A stretch of 53,445 nt of DNA from Bacteroidales bacterium (GTDB lineage: Bacteria; Bacteroidota; Bacteroidia; Bacteroidales; F082), in assembly GCA_018400955.1 (NCBI GenBank), contig JAGYLH010000010.1:1-53445 (forward strand). The letters run 5' to 3'. This document shows, in pieces, positions 8,829 to 16,351 of the stretch. A program made the translations under genes and the position numbers. Position 1 is the stretch's first letter; each line of letters begins with the position of its first letter. The notes below the pieces were generated by a model that saw nothing but the letters and a program-made list of their open reading frames with translations, was not told where the DNA came from and ran no database searches.

Positions 8829-10700
8829 ATGCAAATGGCCAGAAAATACGTGAATATCATACTTAGAAAACCTCACATAAAGGTAGCGTCGGTTTATCTT
8901 TTGCTTTCAGTAGTATGGATTGTATTTTCTGACCGTTTGGTTATGGAGCTTGGAAGCGACCTGATGCAGTATAGTAATATGCAATTGTTTAAAGGTTTGT
9001 TCTTTGTGTTTGCTACCTCTTTTATCATCTATTATATGGTGCGCAAGGATTATATCATTAAAGAAAATCAGCAAGCCAAATTGGAAAAAAGCGAGCAGCT
9101 TTTTCGAAGTATATTTGAGCAATCAACTGTAGGAAAGTTAATTACAAATAAAGATGGTGCTTTTACCCCCAATGCCGCATTTGCTAAAATGCTGGGGTAT
9201 TCTGTGGAAGAGTTTGCTGAAATGGATATACTGGAGGTGGCACATCCCGATGACAGAAGCAACACTTTGGAAATGTTTAACAAACTGCTTGACGACAAGG
9301 AGGGCAGCTGGCGGACCGAAAAACGCTACCTCCATAAAAGTGGCAAAGAAGTTTGGGCCGATGTTGAAACAACACTAATATGCGATAGTATGTCGAAGCC
9401 TTTGTTTTTTGCAACAAGTGCTGTTGATATCACAGCCAAGAAAATGGCTGAAAAAGCATTGATAAATAACGAGGCCCTGTTGCAACAACAGAATGAGGAA
9501 TTGCAATTGCTTAACGAAGAACTCACCGAAAACAACGACAGGTTTAGGCTAATAAACCAGGAGCTCTATCTTGCCAAAGAAAAAGCAGAGGAAAGTGATC
9601 GGCTCAAAACGTCCTTTCTTGCCAATATGAGCCACGAAATCCGAACGCCTTTGAACGGTATCATGGGCTTTTCAGAATTGCTCCAACATAGCGATATCAC
9701 AGAAGATGAACTGCATAGTTATTTGGATATGCTGCGCAAAAGCAGCGAGCGGATGCTGAATACCATTAACGACCTGATTGAAATGGCAAGTATTGAATCG
9801 GAACAACAGCTCGTGCACCAGAATCAATTTGATGTGTATGAGAGCATGGAATACTTTTACAAACTGTATAAACCCATTGCTGACCAGAAAGGAATTGCAC
9901 TGGAATTAAAAAGCCAGAGGCCACAGCAACCATATTTGATTCAAACAGATAAAGCCAAGTTTGAGTCTATTGTATCCAATTTATTGAGAAATGCCATTAA
10001 ATTTACATTTACGGGTTCAGTCGATTTTGGATTTGAGATGGAGCATGGTCAACTGCATTTTTTCGTAACAGACACAGGTATTGGGATAGCTCACGAAAAA
10101 CAAATGGCTGTTTTTGAACGCTTTGTGCAAGCTGACGATGCCTACAGCAGGCCTTATGAAGGTTCCGGCTTGGGGCTCTCGATTGCTAAAGCTTACGCAG
10201 GTATGCTAAAAGGGATTATTAGCCTGGATTCAACACCCGGTGTTGGGAGTACTTTCAGGTTTGATTTCCCGTTTGTTAAGGCTGTTTCTGACAGTGCAGC
10301 AGATACCGTTGAGGAAACTCCTGATTTTTCAAAAAAGCATCATGACCTGATCTTGGTAGTTGAAGACGACGAAACCAGTTTCACCATCCTTGATATGATA
10401 CTGAAAAGCCAGCAGTTTAATTTGCTGTGGGCCAGAAATGGTGAGGAAGCATTGCGTATTTTCAAGGAAAATCCAGCTATATCACTTGTATTAATGGACT
10501 TAAAGTTGCCTGGGATTGATGGTTTCGAAGTGACAAGAAATATCCGGAAGCAAAACGGGACTATACCTATTATTGCCCAAACAGCCTATGCACTAACCGG
10601 CGATGCCAAAAGAGCAACGGAGGCCGGTTGCAACGACTATATTGCAAAACCAATCAGGAAACAGGAACTCCTCAGAAAAATTGAAGCCTTTTTGAGCTAA
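8829..10700 (+). CDS. Membrane PAS-domain hybrid histidine kinase with receiver
   Basis: A 623-residue sensor. Two membrane helices (about 20-36 and 54-71) with a short periplasmic loop precede a PAS domain (about 85-205), a coiled coil (205-260), HisKA with the phosphoacceptor His269 in NMSHEIRTP, and HATPase with N-box LLRNAIKF, DTGIG and GSGLGL intact. A C-terminal receiver (505-623) has the acidic pair in VVEDDE, phosphoacceptor Asp557 in LMDLKLPG, and Lys in IAKPI. All catalytic residues are present, so it should autophosphorylate and pass phosphate to its own receiver. No separate output domain exists, so another protein must carry the signal onward. A second ATG at 8835 is an alternative start. 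Confidence 0.92.
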   Translation: MQMARKYVNIILRKPHIKVASVYLLLSVVWIVFSDRLVMELGSDLMQYSNMQLFKGLFFVFATSFIIYYMVRKDYIIKENQQAKLEKSEQLFRSIFEQSTVGKLITNKDGAFTPNAAFAKMLGYSVEEFAEMDILEVAHPDDRSNTLEMFNKLLDDKEGSWRTEKRYLHKSGKEVWADVETTLICDSMSKPLFFATSAVDITAKKMAEKALINNEALLQQQNEELQLLNEELTENNDRFRLINQELYLAKEKAEESDRLKTSFLANMSHEIRTPLNGIMGFSELLQHSDITEDELHSYLDMLRKSSERMLNTINDLIEMASIESEQQLVHQNQFDVYESMEYFYKLYKPIADQKGIALELKSQRPQQPYLIQTDKAKFESIVSNLLRNAIKFTFTGSVDFGFEMEHGQLHFFVTDTGIGIAHEKQMAVFERFVQADDAYSRPYEGSGLGLSIAKAYAGMLKGIISLDSTPGVGSTFRFDFPFVKAVSDSAADTVEETPDFSKKHHDLILVVEDDETSFTILDMILKSQQFNLLWARNGEEALRIFKENPAISLVLMDLKLPGIDGFEVTRNIRKQNGTIPIIAQTAYALTGDAKRATEAGCNDYIAKPIRKQELLRKIEAFLS

Positions 10701-10733
10701 AAAAAGGCAGATACTTTGGGTACCTGCCTTTTT
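10701..10733. terminator. Bidirectional rho-independent terminator
   Basis: A stem of AAAAAGGCAG (10701-10710) and CTGCCTTTTT (10724-10733) lies between the hybrid kinase and the convergent superoxide dismutase gene. It has A/T tracts on both sides, so it can serve both strands. Confidence 0.8.
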
Positions 10734-10751
10734 GTGAAAGAATTTTTAATC

Positions 10752-11450
10752 TTATTTTACTGACTCATACCTTTCAGCTACGGCATTCCAGTCAACCACA
10801 TCCCAAAATGCAGCCATATAGGAGCCGCGTTTGTTTTGGTATTTCAAATAGTAGGCATGCTCCCAAACATCAAGGCCAAGAATAGGCGTACCGCGTTCAT
10901 CAACCACATCCATCAAGGGATTGTCCTGGTTGGAGGTGGATGAAATGAACAATTTGCCATTGCTATCCAGACTAAGCCAGGCCCATCCACTGCCAAAGCG
11001 GGTGGCTCCTGCAGCTTCAAACTTTTTCTTGAATTCATCGAACGAACCAAAAGTTTCATTGATGGCAGCAGCCAGATTGCCTTGTGGTTGACCGCCACCC
11101 TTGGGCGACATAATGTTCCAGAATAAAGTGTGGTTGTAATGTCCGCCGGCATTGTTCCTTACGCCAACAGGTAAAGTACTCATCTGGGCAAAAATATCAT
11201 CCATACTTAAGCCATCTATTTCTGAGTCCTTGATGGCATTTACGAAGTTATTAAAGTAAGCCCTGTGGTGCCTGTCGTAATGAATCTCCATGGTTTGGGC
11301 ATCAATAGAACGTTCCAATGCATTATAAGCATAAGGAAGCGGATCAAAGGTATAAACCGCGCGGTCGGGCGATTGCTGTGCGCATGAAATGGTCAAGATC
11401 AAGGCGAAAGTTAGCAATGATGTTGCTTTAAGAATAGTATTTTTCATCAT
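10752..11450 (-). CDS. Fe/Mn superoxide dismutase, exported lipoprotein form
   Basis: A 232-residue superoxide dismutase that turns superoxide into oxygen and hydrogen peroxide. Metal ligands are visible: His in EIHYDRHHRAYFNN, His in GGHYNHTLFW, and Asp/His in LDVWEHAYYL. FGSGWAWL and QDNPLMDV are the usual active-site surroundings. Unusually, about 23 extra N-terminal residues form a hydrophobic signal with a lipobox-like ILTISC, which would anchor the enzyme as a periplasmic or outer-membrane lipoprotein. Cytoplasmic Bacteroidota SodB proteins lack this. Either of the two first ATGs could start. Iron versus manganese use cannot be told by eye. Confidence 0.92.
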   Translation of the reverse strand: MMKNTILKATSLLTFALILTISCAQQSPDRAVYTFDPLPYAYNALERSIDAQTMEIHYDRHHRAYFNNFVNAIKDSEIDGLSMDDIFAQMSTLPVGVRNNAGGHYNHTLFWNIMSPKGGGQPQGNLAAAINETFGSFDEFKKKFEAAGATRFGSGWAWLSLDSNGKLFISSTSNQDNPLMDVVDERGTPILGLDVWEHAYYLKYQNKRGSYMAAFWDVVDWNAVAERYESVK

Positions 11451-11484
11451 GTGTTGATTGTTTAAGTGTGATAATTGCTTTAGG

Positions 11485-11492
11485 CAAAACTA
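11485..11492 (-). promoter_or_regulatory. -7 promoter element for the superoxide dismutase gene
   Basis: Minus-strand TAGTTTTG fits TAnnTTTG, 34 bases upstream of the ATG. Confidence 0.45.
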
Positions 11493-11532
11493 TAAACAAT
11501 CAATAGACGATTTTGTTGAATGGCAGATGTTT

Positions 11533-11548
11533 AACGTTAATTAACGTT
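11533..11548. repeat. Perfect 16-bp palindrome between SRPBCC and sod genes
   Basis: AACGTTAATTAACGTT is its own reverse complement. It lies directly after the SRPBCC stop codon and 83 bases upstream of the sod start. It could be an operator, or a weak terminator for the SRPBCC gene. Confidence 0.6.
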
Positions 11549-11549
11549 T

Positions 11550-12149
11550 TTAATCCATGGTTTTATCCTTTTCTGCTTCGATCATTTCTGCTTCCAATTG
11601 ATCAATGGCAGCCTTTTCCATGATTTCTTTGAGCTTGATCAGGCCATTTTCAAAATCGGCACCTAGCATATCTTCCATGTTCATGACCAACAGGAAAATA
11701 TTCATGGGATAATCAAATTTACCGCTAAAGCCCCATTTCACAAGGGTTTGGTTACTGTTCAGGGCTTCAGTGGTGAGATAAGCCTGGTCTGTTGCTTCAA
11801 AGGGCTCGAAAAAGCGTAATTCATAATCAATGCGCTCTCCTTCAGTTATTAACATTATTTCCTGTTCTCCACTTCCAACGTTTTTATCATCGCTGTCCCA
11901 GGCAGACACAAAGCCGGCAGTGCCATCTGTACCGCTAAATGTTTTACGCATATTGGGGTCCATTTCAGACCAAACACTAAAGTTATCCTGGTTTTTGAGA
12001 TACCTGAGGTAATCAAAAACCATTTCTTTTGGTGCATTGATGGTGACTTCGCGCTCTAATGCATAGTCCTTTTTCACAAAAAGGGCAATGATGAGCATAA
12101 GTGCTGCGATTGTTAGCAGGACAAGCAGGATTCTTTTTAAAATTTTCAT
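11550..12149 (-). CDS. SRPBCC-family (START/polyketide cyclase-like) membrane-anchored protein
   Basis: A 199-residue protein with one N-terminal membrane helix (about 6-25) followed by a helix-grip SRPBCC domain of about 150 residues. Family features are REVTINAPKEMVFDYL at the start of the domain, WSEMDPN, the Gly-rich turn VGSGEQEIM, and a long C-terminal helix. These domains bind hydrophobic ligands in a cavity; no enzymatic residues can be assigned. The tail (about 180-199) is strongly acidic. No clear operon partner exists. The substrate and role are unknown. Confidence 0.8.
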   Translation of the reverse strand: MKILKRILLVLLTIAALMLIIALFVKKDYALEREVTINAPKEMVFDYLRYLKNQDNFSVWSEMDPNMRKTFSGTDGTAGFVSAWDSDDKNVGSGEQEIMLITEGERIDYELRFFEPFEATDQAYLTTEALNSNQTLVKWGFSGKFDYPMNIFLLVMNMEDMLGADFENGLIKLKEIMEKAAIDQLEAEMIEAEKDKTMD

Positions 12150-12362
12150 GATTGATTGGGGTTTTGGTTAAGAAACGATTATGTATTTGTTTAAAGTACG
12201 GTCTTTTCAAACTTGATAATGGTTAACTGACGGTTTTTATGATTTACTTTCATTAATTAATTGTTATAGAGGTACTAACGAGAAATTGCTTTTGTAAAAG
12301 TATAAAAAAGGATGCAAGAAAAACCGATTGACAAAAAAAGCTCATATAGCTTTAACTTTTTA

Positions 12363-12380
12363 CTGTTAAAAAAATCACAA
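12363..12380 (+). promoter_or_regulatory. Candidate Rex operator upstream of carbamate kinase
   Basis: CTGTTAA-AAAA-ATCACAA fits the Rex operator form of two 7-base half-sites separated by four bases. It has three mismatches in 14 to the TTGTTAA/TTAACAA form; the right half is one mismatch from TTCACAA. Its right edge is 37 bases before the G of the -7 element, exactly the spacing seen at the rex gene itself. The A-rich background makes chance matches easier, so this stays tentative. Confidence 0.4.
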
Positions 12381-12409
12381 TCAAATCCCATATAAAGCCC
12401 TTTTATTTC

Positions 12410-12417
12410 TATATTTG
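12410..12417 (+). promoter_or_regulatory. -7 promoter element for carbamate kinase
   Basis: TATATTTG, an exact TAnnTTTG match 42 bases before the ATG at 12459. No clear -33 TTTG sits at the standard distance. Confidence 0.6.
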
Positions 12418-12458
12418 CCCACTCTTAGGAGTCTTATTTTACAAAATTAATAAACAAT

Positions 12459-13403
12459 ATGAAAAAATTAGCTGTTGTTGCCTTTGGCGGAAACGCACTC
12501 CTCAGGGGTGACCAGAGAGGTACGATTGATGAGCAGGAGTCGAATGCTTATGGAGCTTGTAATAACCTCACCAAACTACTTGAAAGCAATTATAACCTGG
12601 TGGTTACCCATGGGAATGGCCCACAGGTAGGGAATATTTTGTTGGCCAACACGGCTGGTCACAAATTATACGGTTTACCCGATATGCCATTGGATATCAG
12701 CGTGGCCTATTCACAAGGTTTTATAGGCTATGTGATTGAACAGCAACTTCGTAATGTGCTTATGGCCAAAGATATGGATCGTGATATTATTTCAATCATC
12801 ACCCAGGTATTGGTCAATAAAGACGATCCGGCTTTTGAAAATCCTACCAAGCCGATTGGGCCTTTTTACACCAAGGATGAGGCAGATGCAATTTCAACTG
12901 AAAACAAATCCATTTTTAAGGAAGACGCCAGAGGGCGCGGTTGGCGCAAGGTGGTGGCTTCCCCTACGCCGCTTGTAATTTTCAACAGGCAAACCATCGA
13001 AAAAATAGCACGCGAAGGACATATTGTTATTGCTGTTGGTGGAGGTGGTATTCCTTGTTTTTATGTTGAATCAAACAAATTGCAGGGTATTGATGCTGTA
13101 ATTGATAAGGATTTGGCTTCCTCACTGCTGGCTTCGCAAATCAGGGCTGATAAGTTGTTTATCCTGACCGATGTGCCTAAGGTTTGTATCAATTTCAATA
13201 CACCGCAGGAGAAGTCATTGGATAAAATGACCATAGCCGAAGCCAAGCGCTATCTGGCTGAAGGACAGTTTGGCGAAGGGAGCATGGCACCCAAAGTGCG
13301 GGCCGCCATCAACTTTGTTGAACGCAGCGGCAAGGATACCATCATCACCGAATCAACTTTGCTCGGCGTGGATGACGGGGGCACCCGTGTTACCATTGTT
13401 TAG
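12459..13403 (+). CDS. arcC: Carbamate kinase
   Basis: A 314-residue amino-acid-kinase-fold enzyme that interconverts carbamoyl phosphate plus ADP with carbamate plus ATP. Family motifs are VVAFGGNALLRGDQ at the N-terminus, VVTHGNGPQVGNILL, IVIAVGGGGIPCF, AVIDKDLASSLLA with the catalytic Lys, and FGEGSMAPKVRAAI near the end. Length is standard. It is monocistronic, ending at a strong terminator. No arginine deiminase (arcA) or ornithine carbamoyltransferase (arcB) is near, so it is not part of a local arginine pathway. Its neighbours are rex and hyp genes. Because HypF uses carbamoyl phosphate to make hydrogenase cyanide ligands, a supply role is possible but unproven. Confidence 0.95.
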   Translation: MKKLAVVAFGGNALLRGDQRGTIDEQESNAYGACNNLTKLLESNYNLVVTHGNGPQVGNILLANTAGHKLYGLPDMPLDISVAYSQGFIGYVIEQQLRNVLMAKDMDRDIISIITQVLVNKDDPAFENPTKPIGPFYTKDEADAISTENKSIFKEDARGRGWRKVVASPTPLVIFNRQTIEKIAREGHIVIAVGGGGIPCFYVESNKLQGIDAVIDKDLASSLLASQIRADKLFILTDVPKVCINFNTPQEKSLDKMTIAEAKRYLAEGQFGEGSMAPKVRAAINFVERSGKDTIITESTLLGVDDGGTRVTIV

Positions 13404-13425
13404 CAGTTTGAAAACGTATTTAAAC

Positions 13426-13464
13426 AAAAACTCCGGTGAAGATATAATCTTAACCGGAGTTTTT
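13426..13464 (+). terminator. Rho-independent terminator of arcC, probably bidirectional
   Basis: Perfect stem AAAAACTCCGGT (13426-13437) and ACCGGAGTTTTT (13453-13464) with a 15-base loop, between the convergent arcC and rex genes. Confidence 0.9.
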
Positions 13465-13488
13465 ATTTTGTAATATTTTTTGATGCAT

Positions 13489-14145
13489 TTAGTCAACTTC
13501 CTGCATTTTTACATAAAAGGCTACTTTTTCCAAAGATGTAATCATATCATATTCTTCAAGATAAACATCTTTGGGCACATAAACTGGTTTGGGGGTGTAG
13601 TTGAGAATGCCTTTGATACCGGCTTGAACCAATTTTTCAGCAACCGTGAGTGCTGCTGCTGCCGGAACGGTCATAATGCCAATTTTGATATTTTCCCTGG
13701 CTATTATTTCATTCATATCTTCCAGGCTGTAGCAAGGTACACCCGACATGGTGCGGCCAATTTTGTCCGGGTTTGTATCGAAGCTCGCGCTAATGGATAA
13801 CCTTGATCTTTTTCCTGAAAAATAATTTATTAAAGCCCGACCCAAATTTCCCATGCCCACAATGGCCACACGGATGCCTTCACCAGCATCAATGATTGAA
13901 CCAATCAAATCAATCAATTCACTTACATTATAGCCTTTGCGCAAAGTGCCGGTATATCCAATAAGCATTAAGTCGCGGCGGACCTGCACGGCTGTGATAT
14001 GTTGAATTTTTGCAATTTCATGGGAGTAAATATGTGTTTGCCCCTGGTCTAAACAAATAAGAAGTGCACGTCTGTATTGGCTAAGCCGCTCTATCGTTTT
14101 GTGCGGCAAATGTTTCATCGAAATTGGTTTGTCGTCTTTTTCCAT
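13489..14145 (-). CDS. rex: Redox-sensing transcriptional repressor Rex
   Basis: A 218-residue dimeric repressor that binds DNA when NADH is low and lets go when NADH rises. The N-terminal winged helix includes ERLSQYRRALL and ITAVQVRRDLMLIG, the recognition helix. The C-terminal Rossmann domain has VAIVGMGNLGRALINY, the dinucleotide-binding loop, and the domain-swapped C-terminal helix. Length is typical. The upstream region has a good promoter (TTTG, 19 bases, TATTTTTG) and a Rex-type palindrome just above it, so it probably controls itself. Hydrogenase maturation genes and carbamate kinase flank it, which fits a redox-regulated fermentative block. Confidence 0.96.
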   Translation of the reverse strand: MEKDDKPISMKHLPHKTIERLSQYRRALLICLDQGQTHIYSHEIAKIQHITAVQVRRDLMLIGYTGTLRKGYNVSELIDLIGSIIDAGEGIRVAIVGMGNLGRALINYFSGKRSRLSISASFDTNPDKIGRTMSGVPCYSLEDMNEIIARENIKIGIMTVPAAAALTVAEKLVQAGIKGILNYTPKPVYVPKDVYLEEYDMITSLEKVAFYVKMQEVD

Positions 14146-14162
14146 TGTTAATTATTAAACAA

Positions 14163-14193
14163 CAAAAATAAGTGCATCAGCCATACAAACAAA
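14163..14193 (-). promoter_or_regulatory. rex promoter (-33 TTTG, -7 TATTTTTG)
   Basis: On the minus strand TTTG (14190-14193) is followed after 19 bases by TATTTTTG (14163-14170), the Bacteroidota consensus arrangement. The ATG at 14145 lies 17 bases after the -7 element. Confidence 0.7.
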
Positions 14194-14199
14194 CTTTTT

Positions 14200-14217
14200 T
14201 TGTTAAAAAATTAACAT
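14200..14217. promoter_or_regulatory. Probable Rex operator upstream of rex
   Basis: TTGTTAA-AAAA-TTAACAT is a near-perfect match to the TTGTTAA-N4-TTAACAA Rex site, with one mismatch at the last base. It lies six bases above the -33 element of the rex promoter. This position suggests autoregulation. Confidence 0.7.
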
Positions 14218-14295
14218 TGTTAGAAATATTTCTCGAAATAGCAGGGGTTGAAGGAACTATTTAGTAATCCATCAATCATGTAATAAGCATATTAG

Positions 14296-15129
14296 CTATT
14301 CTTTTGCGTGTTTGTAAAGATCATCGAGGTAGCTATACCATTGCTCCATGCCTTCACCAGTTTTTGCGCTTAATTCGATAAACTGCAACTGATGGTTGAT
14401 TGACAGCGCTGTGTTTTTAAAAGTTTCCACATCAAAATCAACATACGGGAGCAAATCGGTTTTGTTAATCAGGCACAATTGGGCCGATTCAAACATCGTC
14501 GGGTATTTGGCTGCTTTGTCATCACCTTCAGTCACACTGATGATTACAACGCGCTTGGTTTCCCCCAGGTCGAAAAGGGAGGGGCACACCAGGTTGCCCA
14601 CGTTTTCAATGAACAGCACACTTTTATCTTTAATATCCAGTGCTTTAGTGGCTTTATTTACCATCAGGGCATCCAGGTGGCAACCATTGCCTGTGTTAAC
14701 TTGTATTACGGGGGCACCCGCTTTTTCAATGCGGTTGGCATCATTCATGGTTTGTTGGTCGCCTTCAATCACGGCACACGGCAATGTTTTCGCATGATCC
14801 AGAATAGTACGCTCTAAAATTGTCGTTTTGCCCGATCCTGGAGAGCTGACGAGGTTGATGGCAATAAGTCCAAGGGCTTCAAAATAGCCCCGGTTTCTTT
14901 CGGCCAGCAAATCGTTTTTCGAAAGGATATTTTTCTGCAAGTCAATGGTTAATGTCTGCCCATGTGAATGGTCATGATGGTGGGTATGATCGTGATCGTG
15001 ATTATGGTCATGGGGATGGCTATGCGCCATGCTGCCATGTTGGTGTTGATGGTCGTGGCTATGTTGGTGTTCACCAGGTTTTCTGTAGGTGATGTGATCG
15101 TCTTCGCCACATCCGCAAGTTCCGCACAT
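14296..15129 (-). CDS. hypB: Hydrogenase nickel incorporation GTPase HypB
   Basis: A 277-residue SIMIBI GTPase that helps insert nickel into [NiFe]-hydrogenase. The N-terminus MCGTCGCG is the high-affinity CxxCGC nickel site. Residues of about 12-57 form a His/Asp-rich stretch with 19 histidines, a nickel store found in only some HypB proteins. The G domain shows SSPGSGKTTILE (Walker A), CAVIEGDQQT, NTGNGCHLDA with the Cys-His metal site at the dimer interface, and INKTDLL for guanine. It lies 23 bases after hypA on the same strand, forming a hypA-hypB unit. The His-rich tract suggests nickel is buffered when scarce. Confidence 0.96.
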   Translation of the reverse strand: MCGTCGCGEDDHITYRKPGEHQHSHDHQHQHGSMAHSHPHDHNHDHDHTHHHDHSHGQTLTIDLQKNILSKNDLLAERNRGYFEALGLIAINLVSSPGSGKTTILERTILDHAKTLPCAVIEGDQQTMNDANRIEKAGAPVIQVNTGNGCHLDALMVNKATKALDIKDKSVLFIENVGNLVCPSLFDLGETKRVVIISVTEGDDKAAKYPTMFESAQLCLINKTDLLPYVDFDVETFKNTALSINHQLQFIELSAKTGEGMEQWYSYLDDLYKHAKE

Positions 15130-15152
15130 AATGAATTATTTTAAGTGGGTGA

Positions 15153-15500
15153 TTAATCTTGTAATACTTCTATGGACTTTATATTTAATTCTTTACCCCT
15201 CACAAAAAAGGTGTTTGTGCTGTTACAAGCGGGGCAAACCTTAAAATAATCGTCCGTTTCGAACTCGTTGCAGCAATCGGAGCAATTGGCAATTGCCGGG
15301 ATGTAATTGTATGATATAGCAGCGTTTTCGAGCATGCTCCCTTTGATCGCTTCTTCCATGGCGAACTCAAGCGCATCGGGCAGCACGCCGGATAAACTGC
15401 CTATTTCAAGTTGCAGCTTCAATATCTTCCTTGCATCTGCTTTTGCAGCCTCTTCGGTTGCCAATTCTACAATATTAAATGCAATGGATAATTCGTGCAT
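15153..15500 (-). CDS. hypA: Hydrogenase nickel chaperone HypA
   Basis: About 115 residues. It hands nickel to the hydrogenase large subunit together with HypB. The start at 15500 is required because it gives MHELSIA; His2 is the essential nickel ligand. A longer frame would bury it. Zinc-site cysteines are seen as CSDCCNEFE and CPACNST, two CxxC-type knuckles. The TAGTTTTG -7 element at 15522-15529 fits this start. It is the first gene of hypAB. Confidence 0.95.
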   Translation of the reverse strand: MHELSIAFNIVELATEEAAKADARKILKLQLEIGSLSGVLPDALEFAMEEAIKGSMLENAAISYNYIPAIANCSDCCNEFETDDYFKVCPACNSTNTFFVRGKELNIKSIEVLQD

Positions 15501-15521
15501 TTTCTGCTTTGTTTTATAGTG

Positions 15522-15529
15522 CAAAACTA
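15522..15529 (-). promoter_or_regulatory. -7 promoter element for hypAB
   Basis: Minus-strand TAGTTTTG lies 21 bases upstream of the hypA ATG. No Rex-like palindrome was found at the spacing seen for rex and arcC. Confidence 0.55.
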
Positions 15530-15704
15530 ATCATTATGGATGGTTTGGATTATAAAAAATGGACTTAGGCAATCACATTTCTTATTTAGAAAGAGAATAA
15601 ATAAGCACACTATATTGCTTTTAACTTTTACTTATCGTATTTTTAAGGCGTTAAGAAACAAACTTTTTTACAATTTTAAAATAATTAATTAAAACTTTTC
15701 AACT

Positions 15705-16106
15705 ATGGATAAGCAAGTTTCGTTACATGTAAAATGTCCGTTGTGTGATCACTCCCTCATGGATCATGAGCATTTCTTAAGTGGTAAGCCTGCTGTGAAG
15801 TTGAACATTACTACAGATGAGGACCGCGGAGTTGTTTGGCTCTGCTCAATTTATGATTGTTATGAGAAGGAACTCAGTATTGATGTGCCCAATGAACAAA
15901 TCGTTGACTTTTATTGCCCTCACTGCAATAAGGAATTAACCATAACACAACTTTGTGAAGTTTGCGACGCGCCCATGATTTCATTGGTTATCAAAGCCGG
16001 GGGCAGGGTACTTGTTTGCTCACGCAATGGCTGCACCAACCACCACATTACTTTTAAGGAAGTAGGGGTAGAGCTCGGTAAGTTTTACGAAGAATATGGG
16101 TTCTGA
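15705..16106 (+). CDS. Ten-cysteine zinc-ribbon protein of unknown function
   Basis: A 133-residue protein I cannot name. Ten cysteines lie in five pairs: C11/C14 (CPLC), C47/C52 (CSIYDC), C71/C74 (CPHC), C84/C87 (CEVC) and C105/C110 (CSRNGC). This is enough for two zinc ribbons plus a spare pair. No membrane segment or signal is present, so it is cytoplasmic. It is divergently placed from hypAB, with 204 bases between the starts, and follows the A-rich leader typical of real Bacteroidota genes. The hydrogenase setting suggests a metal-handling or regulatory job, which is inference. Similar CxxC/CxxxxC mixes also occur in rubrerythrin-less zinc-ribbon regulators. Confidence 0.75.
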   Translation: MDKQVSLHVKCPLCDHSLMDHEHFLSGKPAVKLNITTDEDRGVVWLCSIYDCYEKELSIDVPNEQIVDFYCPHCNKELTITQLCEVCDAPMISLVIKAGGRVLVCSRNGCTNHHITFKEVGVELGKFYEEYGF

Positions 16107-16164
16107 TTAAATGCGTAGAACCTAACCTGATTAATTCGCAAATTTTCTACTACTCCCGAAAATT

Positions 16165-16207
16165 CTGGACCAACTACGTGCAAACTAGTCCAGTCCTCAT
16201 TTTTTTA
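16165..16207 (+). terminator. Possible terminator of the zinc-ribbon gene
   Basis: A CTGGAC (16165-16170) / GTCCAG (16188-16193) stem is followed shortly by a seven-T run. The stem is short and the loop is long, so this is only a moderate case. Confidence 0.4.
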
Positions 16208-16351
16208 TTTCGGAAATAATTCACTATTCCCTCATTAAAAGAAATCTGCGGATGTTCGTATTACTTGGTATTTGAAAATCTCATAACTAAAATTTATGTA
16301 TTCGTAGGTGAACCGCATTGCTTTATGCATCTCGATCAGTTCGATCGAACA

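Larger units (their letters stand above)
12150..12458. other. Divergent intergenic region, SRPBCC / carbamate kinase
   Basis: About 309 AT-rich bases without a gene. It holds a Rex-like palindrome and the carbamate kinase promoter (both listed). The SRPBCC side shows no clear TAnnTTTG element. Confidence 0.6.

Noticed and set aside
14200-14217. FNR-type site (TTGAT-N4-ATCAA) considered for the palindrome upstream of rex
   Set aside because: Half-sites read TTGTTAA/TTAACAT, which fit Rex and not FNR.
14396-14797. Plus-strand 133-residue reading frame opposite hypB
   Set aside because: Shadow of hypB; no start signal or similarity.
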